A DNA stretch of 64,000 nucleotides from Pseudocolwellia sp049933045 (lineage in GTDB: Bacteria > Pseudomonadota > Gammaproteobacteria > Enterobacterales > Alteromonadaceae), in contig NZ_CP187926.1 of the NCBI RefSeq assembly GCF_049933045.1, positions 2,294,001 through 2,358,000 of the forward strand. The letters run 5' to 3'. Of this stretch, positions 36,983 to 46,693 are shown one piece after another (positions within the stretch are counted from its first letter, which is position 1; every line of letters begins with the position of its first letter). A program made the translations under genes and the position numbers. Below the pieces are notes generated by a model. The model saw nothing but the letters and a program-made list of their open reading frames with translations, did not search any database and was not told the DNA's origin.

Positions 36983-37801
36983 ATGGAAATGATTACTGAA
37001 TGGTTTTCAAATAACCAAGATCAACTTTTACAATACGTTATAGATTTTGTTATAGCTATTGCAATCATCATCATTGGTAAATGGGTTGCTAGAGTTGTAA
37101 GCAACACAGTTATTAAAGTATTACTTGCTAAAAATATTGATAAAGCTGTTGCAAGCTTTGTTGGTAGCATTTTATTTAGCTTAATATTCTTCGTATCAAT
37201 TATCGCTGCAATCTCGCACATGGGCTTTAACACAACATCTCTAGTTGCAATTATTGGTGCTGCTGGTTTAGCAGTAGGTTTAGCACTTCAAGGTTCTTTA
37301 TCAAACTTTGCTTCAGGTGTTTTACTTATCGTATTAAAACCATTTAAAAGCGGTGACTTCGTTGAAGTTGCAGGTAGCGCTGGTGTAGTTGAAGAAATTC
37401 ATATTTTTTCTACTCAATTAAAGTCTGGTGATAACAAAACTCTTATTATCCCTAACTCTGCAATTACAAGCGGTACAATCACTAACTATTCAACTAAACC
37501 TACTCGTAGAATCGACTTAGTTATTGGTGTAAGCTATGACGCAGATCTTGCTAAAACTAAAGAAATCTTAGCAAAAATTGCTAACGAACATGAATTAGTA
37601 TTAAAAGATCAAGCTGTAACTATTGGTGTAAGCGAATTAGCTGATAGTTCTGTAAATTTAGTGCTTCGTCCTTGGGTTAAGTCATCTAACTACTGGCCTG
37701 TATACTTCGATTTATTAGAAACAATCAAAGTATCTCTAGACGAAGCTGGTATTGAAATTCCTTACCCACAAATGGGTTTGCACATGAATAAAGAAGACTA
37801 A
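36983..37801 (+). CDS. mscS: Small-conductance mechanosensitive channel MscS
   Basis: Heptameric tension-gated channel that releases solutes on hypo-osmotic shock. The 272 residues show TM1 (~17-35), TM2 (~58-82) and the pore helix TM3 with the Gly/Ala pattern AAGLAVGLALQGSLSNFASG. The cytoplasmic beta domain follows, with LIIPNSAITSGTITNYS. A Shine-Dalgarno (AAAGGA) precedes the ATG. The next gene starts one base after its stop, so they are translated together. Confidence 0.95.
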   Translation: MEMITEWFSNNQDQLLQYVIDFVIAIAIIIIGKWVARVVSNTVIKVLLAKNIDKAVASFVGSILFSLIFFVSIIAAISHMGFNTTSLVAIIGAAGLAVGLALQGSLSNFASGVLLIVLKPFKSGDFVEVAGSAGVVEEIHIFSTQLKSGDNKTLIIPNSAITSGTITNYSTKPTRRIDLVIGVSYDADLAKTKEILAKIANEHELVLKDQAVTIGVSELADSSVNLVLRPWVKSSNYWPVYFDLLETIKVSLDEAGIEIPYPQMGLHMNKED

Positions 37802-37802
37802 A

Positions 37803-38573
37803 ATGAACCAAAAATTAATTGTAGCCGCTGCACTTGGCTTAACATTATCTAGCTCAGTAGCAATAGCCGCTGAGCCAGCTGAAAAATCAGCAATCTCTTC
37901 ATCTGCTGAATTAGGTATGCTTTTTAAGACGGGAAACACGAAAAGTGTTGATTTAAAAGGTGGTTACGATTTTAAATATGAAAAAGATCTATGGCGCAGT
38001 ACTCTTGCTTTTGACATCTTAGTTAAAAAAGCTGATGAAGAACAAGATGATGGTACTGATGAATTCGAAACGACTGATAGAAAGTGGTCAATCGTTTCAA
38101 AGACAAATTACATTTTAAACAAGTCTAACAAAAGCTATGTTTATAGTGATGTGTCTTATGAAGACAACAGTATTACTGGTAACTTCGACAATCAAAGCTC
38201 TTTTTCAGTTGGTTTAGGTCGTGAATGGTATAAAAGTGAAACTTCATCATTTTTTGCTGATATCGGTCCTGGTTACAAACGAGATGTAATTAAAGACACA
38301 TCTGAAATTAACACTGCTTTTATTGTTCAAGCTCAAGCTCTTTATATAAGACAAATCAATGAGCATGTTGAATTTAAGCAATCAGCAAGTGCGAAATATG
38401 CACCAAAATCAGGTAAGAACAGTGTTTTTAATGCGGAGTCTTCATTAACAACTAAGTTAATTGAAACTCTTCAGTTAAAAGTATCTATTAAACTTGATTA
38501 CAATACTGAAGTTGATGAAGATATTAAGAAACTTGATACACAAACAGCGATTACGCTAGTGTATAGTTTTTAA
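37803..38573 (+). CDS. DUF481 outer-membrane protein (YdiY-like)
   Basis: 256 residues with a signal peptide (residues 1-22, ending AIAAEP). The mature protein is rich in alternating beta-type segments and ends with an aromatic residue (ITLVYSF), typical of outer-membrane barrels. GYDFKYEKDLWRSTLAFDI and SFSVGLGREWYKSETSSFFA match the DUF481 pattern. The function is not known. It is tightly coupled to mscS (one-base gap), suggesting a joint osmotic or salt response; that is inference. Confidence 0.85.
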   Translation: MNQKLIVAAALGLTLSSSVAIAAEPAEKSAISSSAELGMLFKTGNTKSVDLKGGYDFKYEKDLWRSTLAFDILVKKADEEQDDGTDEFETTDRKWSIVSKTNYILNKSNKSYVYSDVSYEDNSITGNFDNQSSFSVGLGREWYKSETSSFFADIGPGYKRDVIKDTSEINTAFIVQAQALYIRQINEHVEFKQSASAKYAPKSGKNSVFNAESSLTTKLIETLQLKVSIKLDYNTEVDEDIKKLDTQTAITLVYSF

Positions 38574-38600
38574 TTAATACTAAACATTTCGACTAAATAA

Positions 38601-38629
38601 AACCGCATACTTGTTATGCGGTTTTTTTG
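38601..38629 (+). terminator. Terminator of mscS-DUF481
   Basis: Stem AACCGCATA/TATGCGGTT with a 5-base loop, followed by a T run, about 27 bases after the stop. Confidence 0.92.
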
Positions 38630-38880
38630 TTTTATATGTCAAATATAGCAATCACTTAAAAAATCATTGGCGCGTCATTTTTTAAACTCAATTAGAATAA
38701 CTTTCACTGTCATTCTTTCTCTAAAAAACAACTTATATTGATAAAAGTGAATTTCTCCCCTTCTCTCTCTTAAATCAAAATATCAACTTCCATATTAACT
38801 TTAATATACAAATCACTTGAGATAATTAGCTATAAAAGTTATATACTTAAGTTATAACTTTACAAAGTATTATTGATCTC
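38630..38880 (+). promoter_or_regulatory. Upstream region of the lysR-lrgAB unit
   Basis: 250 AT-rich bases. No operator I can place; LysR half-sites cannot be judged from the sequence alone. Confidence 0.3.
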
Positions 38881-39816
38881 ATGAATATTTCAAAAATCGA
38901 TTTAAACCTCCTCATCTATCTAGACGTTTTATTAAGAGAAAAAAATGTCACTCGTGCTGCGGGTCAACTTAATATTACACAACCGGCAATGAGTAATGGT
39001 TTAAAACGATTAAGAGTATTATTTAACGATCCAATTCTTGTAAGAACTTCTGATGGAATGGTGCCTACAGAGCGTTCAAGAGCATTAGCACCTACCATAA
39101 GAAAGATTTTATTAGAGCTTGAAGAAGCTCTTCAGGGTGAAGAAGAATTTAACGAAGAAAGCAGCCAACGTGTTTTCAGAATTATGGCAAGTGATTATGC
39201 AGCCTCAACGTTATTACCTAACTTATTAAGAAAGATTAATAAAATAGCCCCCAATGTAACCATAGACATTATGACACCAAGCGATGTTACCTTTCACGAT
39301 GTTGAAGCAGGTAAGATTGATATGGCGATTAACCGTTTTGATGAACTACCACAATCGTTTCATCAGAAAACCGTGTGGAAAGACAGTTTTTCATGTTTAA
39401 TAAGTGCAGATAATCCTATCGCGAGTGACTTTAATTTAAGTACGTACTTATCATCTAAGCATGTTTGGGTATCAAAAACAGGTTTTGGCGTTGGTGTAGG
39501 AATGAATCCGAAAGATGTACAAAAATTAGGTTGGGTAGACGAAGCTTTAGCTCGATTAGGTAAGAAGCGTGATATTAAAGTATTTACACGTAATTATAAT
39601 GTGGCAATGCAATTAGCTTATGAAGACGGATTAGTGGCAACATTGCCGACTAAAGCTGCGATGATCCATAAGAGTGAAGAAAAATACACGATAATTGATC
39701 CTCCTTTTGATATTCCTGAAATCGAATTGAAAATGATCTGGAGTCCCCTGCTTCATCATGACGCTAGCCATATTTGGTTTAGACAGTTAGTAATAGAAGC
39801 CGCTTCTGAATGTTAA
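38881..39816 (+). CDS. LysR-family transcriptional regulator
   Basis: 311 residues. The N-terminal winged helix is typical: NLLIYLDVLLREKNVTRAAG, then LNITQPAMSNGLKRLRVLFN. The substrate-binding half starts near residue 90 (RIMASDYAASTLLPNLL). The subfamily resembles NodD/PcpR-like LysR proteins. It lies 17 bases upstream of lrgA on the same strand, so it is likely co-transcribed with, and a regulator of, lrgAB. The effector is unknown. Confidence 0.9.
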   Translation: MNISKIDLNLLIYLDVLLREKNVTRAAGQLNITQPAMSNGLKRLRVLFNDPILVRTSDGMVPTERSRALAPTIRKILLELEEALQGEEEFNEESSQRVFRIMASDYAASTLLPNLLRKINKIAPNVTIDIMTPSDVTFHDVEAGKIDMAINRFDELPQSFHQKTVWKDSFSCLISADNPIASDFNLSTYLSSKHVWVSKTGFGVGVGMNPKDVQKLGWVDEALARLGKKRDIKVFTRNYNVAMQLAYEDGLVATLPTKAAMIHKSEEKYTIIDPPFDIPEIELKMIWSPLLHHDASHIWFRQLVIEAASEC

Positions 39817-39833
39817 ACACGGATAGATAAACC

Positions 39834-40217
39834 ATGAAAGATGCAATTTATAGTATTTTAGCTATTGCTGGATGCGTGATAATAGGCAAAGTTATTGCTC
39901 ATACTCTTGGAGGATTACCTTCAAGTTTATATGGGCTAACTTGTTTTACCTTGTTATTACACTTTAAAGTTGTATCTGCAGACAGAATTAAATCAAGTAT
40001 CGAATGGATAATGAAAAATATGATTGTCTGTTTTGTACCTGCTGGTGTCGGGATTATTGAACATTTTGAATTAATTAAACAACACGGCTTTGCCATTGTT
40101 TTTATCATATTCATCACTACTTTTCTTCTGATCACTGTGATTGGCGTGTTATTCGAGTTAAAAATAAGAAAACAAAATAACACTCAAAATCCTGAAAACT
40201 CAGAAAGTGTGAGCTAG
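39834..40217 (+). CDS. lrgA: LrgA/CidA family holin-like membrane protein
   Basis: 127 residues, four hydrophobic helices. The family signature appears as LPSSLYGLTCFTLLLHFKVV and MIVCFVPAGVGIIEHFELI. LrgA/CidA proteins influence murein hydrolase export and cell lysis, or pyruvate transport, in other bacteria. It precedes lrgB by three bases, the usual pair. Confidence 0.9.
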   Translation: MKDAIYSILAIAGCVIIGKVIAHTLGGLPSSLYGLTCFTLLLHFKVVSADRIKSSIEWIMKNMIVCFVPAGVGIIEHFELIKQHGFAIVFIIFITTFLLITVIGVLFELKIRKQNNTQNPENSESVS

Positions 40218-40220
40218 AAA

Positions 40221-40940
40221 ATGGCCATTACCGATCAATTACTTTCAGTTGGATTATCTGCAATACTTATTGTGTGTACTATAGGTATTTATCAATTTTT
40301 TGCGATGTTGCAAGCAAAAGTAAAAGCTATTTGGCTGAATCCTCTACTCTTTTCAATAGTGGTAACTTCTGCCTGTGTTATCTACTTAAAAATGCCCTTT
40401 GAAGAGTATTTTGGCCATACTCAATTACTAACTTCTCTTATAGAGCCTGCTGTTGTTGCATTAGGTTTTCCTTTATATCAACATTTAAATACTATAAAAC
40501 GACAATTAAGTACTCTACTGATATTGTTTACCTTAGGCGTATTTATCGTTATATCCGTAAGTATGATTTTAACAATATGGCTTATCGCACTACCAGAAAT
40601 AGCTGTATCCTTATCATTAAAATCGGTTACAACACCTATTGCTCTTTCTCTCTCAGATACATTGAATGGAAATGCCTCCATTACCGCTTTCGCTATTATT
40701 TTAGCTGGATTCTTTGGTGCTATGTTTGGCCCAGCCTGGCTGAATTTCATTAATGTTAAATCAGCTGAAGCTCAAGGTTCAGCTATTGGAGCAGCAAGTC
40801 ATAGTTTAGGAACAGCCACAATAAATAAAATCAGCTACCAGCATTCAGCTTATGGCTCTTTAGCACTTATTGTATCGGCCATTATTACCGCTATTGTTAG
40901 CCCTTTTCTCATTCCATTTATGTTTTATTGTTTAAGTTAA
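40221..40940 (+). CDS. lrgB: LrgB/CidB family membrane protein
   Basis: 239 residues with about seven helices. The diagnostic segments are EPAVVALGFPLYQHL, LKSVTTPIALSLSDTLNGNA and GAASHSLGTATI. Partner of the upstream LrgA. Start ATG immediately after the lrgA stop, indicating coupling. Confidence 0.92.
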   Translation: MAITDQLLSVGLSAILIVCTIGIYQFFAMLQAKVKAIWLNPLLFSIVVTSACVIYLKMPFEEYFGHTQLLTSLIEPAVVALGFPLYQHLNTIKRQLSTLLILFTLGVFIVISVSMILTIWLIALPEIAVSLSLKSVTTPIALSLSDTLNGNASITAFAIILAGFFGAMFGPAWLNFINVKSAEAQGSAIGAASHSLGTATINKISYQHSAYGSLALIVSAIITAIVSPFLIPFMFYCLS

Positions 40941-41292
40941 TATTTAAAAGAGCATAAATACTGAATAGCTTTAGATGAACAACGAACATAATCTTAATCT
41001 TCAAAACTTATTATTTATAGTCAAACTAAAATTTTAATTAAAGCCAATAATTTATCTCAGAACTATGTTACAAAACGTTTATTTTTGTTGAACAATGATT
41101 AGCTTTAGTTTCTAAATGAAAAAATTAAGAGGTGTTTTTGATGAGAACTAGTTATATATCGTGGTAAGCCAATATAAATAGTAATCATTATCATAGATCT
41201 TAGGCTGTCAATAAGATAGAATTAGTTACAATTTATCTACTGTGTTTCAAATACAGTGCCTTAAAAAGATAATAACCTGAGTGGAATAAACA
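40941..41292. other. Intergenic region
   Basis: 350 AT-rich bases without a recognisable gene or terminator; it must hold the promoter of the gene at 41293. Confidence 0.4.
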
Positions 41293-41736
41293 ATGAAATC
41301 AAAAATCATAACAGCAATTTTTGCCATCGCATTAAGTACAATTGGCTTATGTTCTACAATTTCTCATGCTAATGATCAAAAATCTATCATTAAAGCTGTT
41401 ACTTATAGCACCTCAGATTTAGCTGCTGCACAAGTAAGTAAATTTGTTGGTCAGAATGTAAATCAAATGAGTACATTAAAAGCAAATAGTTATGATGCGC
41501 TTGTTAACAGACCTTTATTTAGCCTTTCAAGCTCAGTGACAGGCAGTTATATACCAAACCAAGATTTTACAAAGAAAAATAGAGTCTTTGAATTAGCAAC
41601 TATATTTAACGACAAACTACAGCAAGTCATTGCTAAGTTTTCTTATAATGAAGCGCCTAAATATAACAGTCATTCTATAAATGGTGATATGCCTGAAGAC
41701 AAAAATGCAATTAACTGTGATGTTAAAAAACAATAG
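41293..41736 (+). CDS. Secreted hypothetical protein (147 aa)
   Basis: A signal peptide (residues 1-26, ending ISHA-ND) precedes a mature domain of about 120 residues with no membrane segment. The sequence is rich in Ser, Asn and Lys and has a single Cys near the C-terminus (INCDVKKQ). I recognise no family. Codon use and a clear signal peptide support a real gene. It is flanked by non-coding stretches on both sides. Confidence 0.65.
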   Translation: MKSKIITAIFAIALSTIGLCSTISHANDQKSIIKAVTYSTSDLAAAQVSKFVGQNVNQMSTLKANSYDALVNRPLFSLSSSVTGSYIPNQDFTKKNRVFELATIFNDKLQQVIAKFSYNEAPKYNSHSINGDMPEDKNAINCDVKKQ

Positions 41737-42382
41737 TTTTATAACGTTATAATATAGTTTAATGCTTCTCTGTAATTTCCTGATTAAACCCTAAAATAAC
41801 ATTTAAAATTAAGCTGTAAGTATCAAACTTTACTTACAGCTAGCTCAACCTCTTCCTTTGTATACCTGCACTTTAAAATCTTATTATTTAAAGCTTAGAC
41901 GGAACACTTATTACTTGAAGATAAGTAAATTATCTTACATTACTTATTTCCCTCTATCTCATTAACATCTAATTGTTCTGTCTCTAACTATTATCTTAGC
42001 TATTATACCAAACGGATTAATCACTCTACAATTAAAGAAAGCCCTTCATAGTCGGTTTCGGCTACATAAGTGTTCACGCTACTAAGAATTGAAAGAAGTA
42101 AGCTTAAAGTTATATTTGATGTCCTTGCTCGCTCTACCCCCTCTTATGTACGTTTGATTCATAGACTAAATACCATAACCTAAGTTAATGGTCGTTTGTA
42201 TATGTTCATAAAATAAATAGCAGAAATGAATCACAATAGAGTCTGCCCCCCAAAAACGAATAAAAAATAGCTGTTCCCCACTTTAATTAAAGAAAAAGCC
42301 ATTAACTAAAGCACGGTTATTTAAATTAGTCATCAATTACGTTATTGTGCGTTTAATTATATACACATCTAAAGGAAAAATT
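41737..42382. other. Intergenic region with a hairpin and a lone repeat end
   Basis: Contains a perfect 11-bp hairpin AGCTGTAAGTA/TACTTACAGCT at 41812-41841, probably a transcript end of the gene at 41293. It also contains a single MITE-type end ATACCAAACGGATTAAT at 42005-42021 without a partner. No gene seen. Confidence 0.5.
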
Positions 42383-42661
42383 ATGAGTCAAGCAGCAGCA
42401 CGCCATTTATTAGTAGATACAGAAGAACAATGTTTAGCACTTAAAGCAGAAATAGAAGCGGGTAAAGATTTTGCTGAAGTAGCTAAAGCACATTCTAACT
42501 GTCCATCAAAAGCACAAGGCGGTGATTTGGGAACATTCGGTCCAGGCCAAATGGTTCCAGAGTTTGATAAAGTTGTTTTTAGTGCTGATCTGAACACTGT
42601 TCAAGGTCCAGTTAAAACACAGTTCGGTTATCATTTATTAGAAGTTACTTCTCGTACTTAA
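42383..42661 (+). CDS. ppiC: Parvulin-type peptidyl-prolyl isomerase (PpiC)
   Basis: A small cytoplasmic parvulin of 92 residues. The start is the ATG at 42383, with AAAGGA eight bases upstream; the open frame reaches 12 codons further. Motifs: ARHLLVDTEEQC at the N-terminus, FAEVAKAHSNCPSKAQGGDL, FGPGQMVPEFDKVVF and TQFGYHLLEV at the C-terminus. These match E. coli PpiC closely in length and order. Single gene. Confidence 0.93.
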   Translation: MSQAAARHLLVDTEEQCLALKAEIEAGKDFAEVAKAHSNCPSKAQGGDLGTFGPGQMVPEFDKVVFSADLNTVQGPVKTQFGYHLLEVTSRT

Positions 42662-42769
42662 TACCTCATTGTTCAGCTTAAGTAACTTAGTTAGCTTTAT
42701 TCATGATCATTAATCGTTAACATTTGATGTAGTGATATTTAAAGTTTCAACTGAAAAGTAACAAAATAA

Positions 42770-42801
42770 AAAGCCCCGATAATTCACATTATCGGGGCTT
42801 T
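42770..42801. terminator. Bidirectional terminator between ppiC and pit
   Basis: A 14-bp stem AAAGCCCCGATAAT/ATTATCGGGGCTTT with a 4-base loop, flanked by A and T runs on its two sides. Confidence 0.93.
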
Positions 42802-42862
42802 ATTTTTACTGTTATTTTATAGTTAACTCACAATGAATTAACTATAAACACCAAAGGTTAGT

Positions 42863-44128
42863 TTAGGTAAAAGACGCTTTAAGTATCCAGAAGAAGATAA
42901 TTGAAAGACCTGCGCCTATAGGTAATGTTATTACCCAAGAAATAACAATATTACGAACAACACCTAAGTTAATTGCAGCGATACCGCGAGCCATTCCCAC
43001 ACCTAAAACAGCACCAACAAGTGTTTGTGTTGTTGATATAGGAAGACCAGTACCAGAAGCGATAACAACCGTACAAGCTGCAGCTAATTCAGCCGCAAAA
43101 CCTCTGCTTGGTGTTAAATGTGTAATACCATTACCAATTGTTGCAATAACTTTATGACCAAATAAAGCTAAACCAGCAACAATACCAAAACCACCTAGAG
43201 GTAATATCCACCAAGCAATAGCTGCTTTCTTAGCTATTTCGCCTTCATTGCTGATAATACTTTCTACAGCAGCTAGTGGTCCTATAGCGTTAGCTACATC
43301 ATTTGAACCATGAGCAAATGCCATACAACAAGCCGTTACTACCATTAGAAGAGCAAATACTTTTTCTACGTTAGCATAATGAGTTTTCTTAGAAGCTTTC
43401 TCATCAAACTTAAGGCGAGAGATAAAGATTTTACCTATGAATGCTACAACTAACGCAACAATAATTGCGTAAATATAACCTTCTTGAGTACCTATATCTA
43501 AACCAATATGCTTTAAACCTTTCTTAATTGTTACTAATGCAAGTACAAAACCCGCAAGGAACATGTAAAAAGGAACGTAGCGTTTAGCTTGTTTTAATGG
43601 GTTATCTGTATCAAAAATAAGTTTCTGAGCACTATTAAAGATAGCAAAAGCGATAACACCTGATATTAATGGCGTTACAACCCAACTACCTACAATACCC
43701 ATAACCTTGCCCCAGGCTACCGTATCTGGACTTACACCAATAGCGGCGAAACCAATAATAGCACCAACAATTGAATGAGTAGTAGAAACAGGCCAACCTA
43801 GTACAGAAGCAACTAATAACCAAGTTGCTGCAGCAAATAGCGCTGAAATCATACCAAACACAAGAAGTTCAGGTGAATCTACAAAGTAACTTGCATCGAT
43901 AATACCTTTGCGAATAGTTGAAGTAACTTCACCACCCGCTAAATATGCACCTGCAAATTCAAAAATCATAGCGATAATGATAGCTTGTTTGATTGTTAAT
44001 GCTTTAGAGCCAACCGATGTTCCCATCGCATTTGCTACATCATTAGCACCAATACCCCAAGCCATAAAGAAGCCGACGAGTCCAGCCATGATAAGCAGCG
44101 TAGAACCACTTGAAATTAAAATATCCAT
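42863..44128 (-). CDS. pit: Inorganic phosphate transporter, PiT family
   Basis: Low-affinity phosphate symporter. The 421 residues have about ten to eleven helices. The duplicated PiT signatures are visible: GANDVANAMGTSVGSKALT in the first half and HGSNDVANAIGPLAAV in the second. It is preceded nine bases upstream by its DUF47 partner, the usual pair. A Shine-Dalgarno (AAGGG) precedes the ATG. No defects seen. Confidence 0.94.
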   Translation of the reverse strand: MDILISSGSTLLIMAGLVGFFMAWGIGANDVANAMGTSVGSKALTIKQAIIIAMIFEFAGAYLAGGEVTSTIRKGIIDASYFVDSPELLVFGMISALFAAATWLLVASVLGWPVSTTHSIVGAIIGFAAIGVSPDTVAWGKVMGIVGSWVVTPLISGVIAFAIFNSAQKLIFDTDNPLKQAKRYVPFYMFLAGFVLALVTIKKGLKHIGLDIGTQEGYIYAIIVALVVAFIGKIFISRLKFDEKASKKTHYANVEKVFALLMVVTACCMAFAHGSNDVANAIGPLAAVESIISNEGEIAKKAAIAWWILPLGGFGIVAGLALFGHKVIATIGNGITHLTPSRGFAAELAAACTVVIASGTGLPISTTQTLVGAVLGVGMARGIAAINLGVVRNIVISWVITLPIGAGLSIIFFWILKASFT

Positions 44129-44137
44129 AAATAGCCC

Positions 44138-44818
44138 TTATTTTCTCGCTAGCATTATTTCTAAACGAGCACCAACACGCTCTGCGATATCGGCAAGTTC
44201 GCCAACCCAATCTATAATTTGATATAAAAAGATTACGTCAACAGGGTTTAAACCATCTTCGATGTCTAATAAATCTTGTCTTATTGTTATTTGCATAGTA
44301 TCTGTATCATTTTCTATTGAATCTAATTCATTGATCATTCTTTCGACCAATTCCACTTCGATCCCTCGAAAACCTGTTTCTAATAAGTCATCTAATTCAT
44401 TAATAGCGTCAGCTGCTTTTTGTATCGCATCTAAGTTACGCTCTAAATAAGTAATGAAAGAAACTTGTAATGTTTCAGGAATAACGATTTTACGTCCTAA
44501 AACACGTCCAGCGATGTCTTTACTTTTATTAGCAATTTTGTCTTGTTCTGAGAGAAGTTCAAGTAAGTCTGTTCGTTCAACAGGCATAAATAAACCACTT
44601 GGAAGTTCTAATCTGAGTTTACGTTTAAGCGCGTCTGCTTCTTTTTCGTGAGTTGAGATTTTTTTGCGGATTTTAGTTGCTGCATCCCAATCTAAAGAGG
44701 TACATGCATTGAAAAATGGAATAAGTTGTTTACTGCATTTAGTAACCAACCTAATGTGTTTTTCTAGAGGTTTGATAGGAGACTTAGCAAAGACACCTAT
44801 AATTGTATTTCTGGTCAT
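44138..44818 (-). CDS. DUF47/TIGR00153 PhoU-like partner of Pit
   Basis: 226 residues, all-helical and PhoU-like, in the family often called Pit accessory protein. Segments such as EKEADALKRKLRLELPSGLF and MPVERTDLLELLSEQD, with a C-terminal IIDWVGELADIAERVGARLE, are diagnostic. It ends nine bases before pit and is thought to regulate the transporter. Cytoplasmic. Confidence 0.9.
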   Translation of the reverse strand: MTRNTIIGVFAKSPIKPLEKHIRLVTKCSKQLIPFFNACTSLDWDAATKIRKKISTHEKEADALKRKLRLELPSGLFMPVERTDLLELLSEQDKIANKSKDIAGRVLGRKIVIPETLQVSFITYLERNLDAIQKAADAINELDDLLETGFRGIEVELVERMINELDSIENDTDTMQITIRQDLLDIEDGLNPVDVIFLYQIIDWVGELADIAERVGARLEIMLARK

Positions 44819-44941
44819 ATTAATTTCCAGTAAGGTTCACATTATTGTTATTCGCCGCGGATATTAACTGATTTGTTACAATTAGCAAACGCTTTGTCGA
44901 CGATTACTTATAAAATATAAGTCTTTTCTTTAAAGACTGCT

Positions 44942-44966
44942 GGTAACTTATAAAATATAAGTTACC
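44942..44966 (-). terminator. Hairpin after phoU
   Basis: An 11-bp stem GGTAACTTATA/TATAAGTTACC with a 3-base loop, 26 bases beyond the phoU stop. The U tract is weak. A second small hairpin (AGTCTTT/AAAGACT) lies just beyond it, near 44920-44938. Confidence 0.6.
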
Positions 44967-44991
44967 AATTTATTAAATAAGCAGATTAAAT

Positions 44992-45693
44992 TTATAGTTT
45001 TTTCATATCTTCAGCACTGGTGTGGCGTACAACTTTACCTTCAACAAAATAAATAATGTACTCACACACATTTTGACAACGATCGCCAATACGTTCTAAT
45101 GCTCTTGCAGACCATATCACACTCATCACCTGTGGAATTGAGCGAGGGTCTTCCATCATATAGGTCATTAATTGACGCATTAACGCTTCATATTCACGAT
45201 CTATTTTTTCATCAATTTGATGAATCCTAAACGCAGCTTCTACATCCATACGTGTAAACGCATCAAGCGTTAACTGTAAGCATTCTAAAACTCGTCGACC
45301 CAAATTATCTAAATTAAGTAAAAGCTCTTTATGCTTGTTTGTGAGGCTTTCTAGCGTCACTTTTGCAATTTTAGTTGCTTCATCGCCAATACGCTCTAAA
45401 TCAGCGATAGTTTTTATAATCGCCATCACTAAACGTAAATCGCCAGCTGCTGGCTGTCTTTTGGCAATAACACGTGTACATTCATCATCAATAACAATTT
45501 CAAGGTTGTTTACTTGGTAATCATTTGAAAGTACTTTTTTAGCTAAATCTTCATCGCCTTGGCTTACAGATTCTAATGCTTCATTTAATTGCGTCTCGAC
45601 CAAACCGCCCATTTGCATTACAAGGTTAATAATGCGTTCTAAATCTTCGTTAAACTGACCGGATATATGACGACTAATATTTAAACTGTCCAT
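44992..45693 (-). CDS. phoU: Phosphate signalling protein PhoU
   Basis: PhoU links the Pst transporter to the PhoR kinase and suppresses the Pho response when phosphate is plentiful. The 233 residues carry the two tandem three-helix repeats with the metal-binding E/D patterns RIGDEATKIAK and ALERIGDRCQNVCEYIIYF. It is the last gene of the pst operon as read on the minus strand. Confidence 0.95.
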   Translation of the reverse strand: MDSLNISRHISGQFNEDLERIINLVMQMGGLVETQLNEALESVSQGDEDLAKKVLSNDYQVNNLEIVIDDECTRVIAKRQPAAGDLRLVMAIIKTIADLERIGDEATKIAKVTLESLTNKHKELLLNLDNLGRRVLECLQLTLDAFTRMDVEAAFRIHQIDEKIDREYEALMRQLMTYMMEDPRSIPQVMSVIWSARALERIGDRCQNVCEYIIYFVEGKVVRHTSAEDMKKL

Positions 45694-45778
45694 GCCTCAC
45701 CTATTATATTTATTTGAATTAATATCATTTAATAACAACAATATATAACTATTTATCTTAAAGAAGGATCACAGATGA

Positions 45779-46603
45779 TTAACCGTAACGACCAGTAATA
45801 TAGTCTTCTGTTTTCTTCTTAGTTGGCGTAGTGAATAACGTATTTGTATCACTATATTCAATTAAGTCGCCCATATACATAAATGCTGTTTGATCAGAAA
45901 CACGTGCTGCTTGTTGCATATTATGTGTCACAATAACAACGGTAAACTGCTGTTTTAAATCGTTAATTAACTCTTCAATCGTAAGTGTTGAAATAGGATC
46001 AAGTGCAGAAGTTGGTTCATCTAATAATAACACTTCTGGCTGAATAGCTATTGCACGTGCAATCACTAAACGTTGTTGTTGACCACCTGACAAGCCTAAT
46101 GCACTTTCGTGAAGTCTGTCTTTAACTTCGTTCCAAAGTGCTGCACTTTTTAATGCTTGCTCTACCGCTTCATCTAAAACTCTCCGGTTGTTTTCACCTT
46201 TAATACGTAAACCATAAACAACATTTTCATAAATGCTTTTTGGGAATGGATTAGGACGTTGAAATACCATACCTACCGAGCGACGTAACTCAGCTACATC
46301 AACATGACGACCATAAATATTTTCGCCATGAAGGTTAATTTCACCAGTAATCTTACAAATATCAACTAAGTCGTTCATGCGATTAATACAACGTAATAAC
46401 GTTGATTTACCACAACCACTTGGTCCGATAAATGCGGTTACTTGGCCTTTAGGGATAGCCATAGATATGTTTTGTAAAGCTTGTTTCTCGCCGTAATACA
46501 GATTCAGGTTTTTAATATCTAACGCTACTTGCTCTGGCGTTAAATTGTTTAAGTCTACTTTATTTGGGCTATCAGCTATGGCTGTTGGTGTTACAGAGAT
46601 CAT
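45779..46603 (-). CDS. pstB: Phosphate ABC transporter ATP-binding protein
   Basis: 274 residues. Walker A is GPSGCGKST, the signature LSGGQQQR, and Walker B LLLDEPTSALD; the switch His is in IVTHNMQ. The C-terminal TEDYITGRYG is typical of PstB. An N-terminal ~25 residues precede the domain. It energises PstC-PstA. Confidence 0.97.
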   Translation of the reverse strand: MISVTPTAIADSPNKVDLNNLTPEQVALDIKNLNLYYGEKQALQNISMAIPKGQVTAFIGPSGCGKSTLLRCINRMNDLVDICKITGEINLHGENIYGRHVDVAELRRSVGMVFQRPNPFPKSIYENVVYGLRIKGENNRRVLDEAVEQALKSAALWNEVKDRLHESALGLSGGQQQRLVIARAIAIQPEVLLLDEPTSALDPISTLTIEELINDLKQQFTVVIVTHNMQQAARVSDQTAFMYMGDLIEYSDTNTLFTTPTKKKTEDYITGRYG

Positions 46604-46693
46604 ATGTTTCTCTCATTGTTGGAGGTCTCCCTCCATTGTTCATAAAAATAAGTTGTTTGAATAAAATATTACACAGTATTAAAGGTTAAAAGC

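Noticed and set aside
44819..44991. Possible Pho box before the pit gene pair
   Set aside because: Only hairpins and AT-rich sequence; no half-site repeats.
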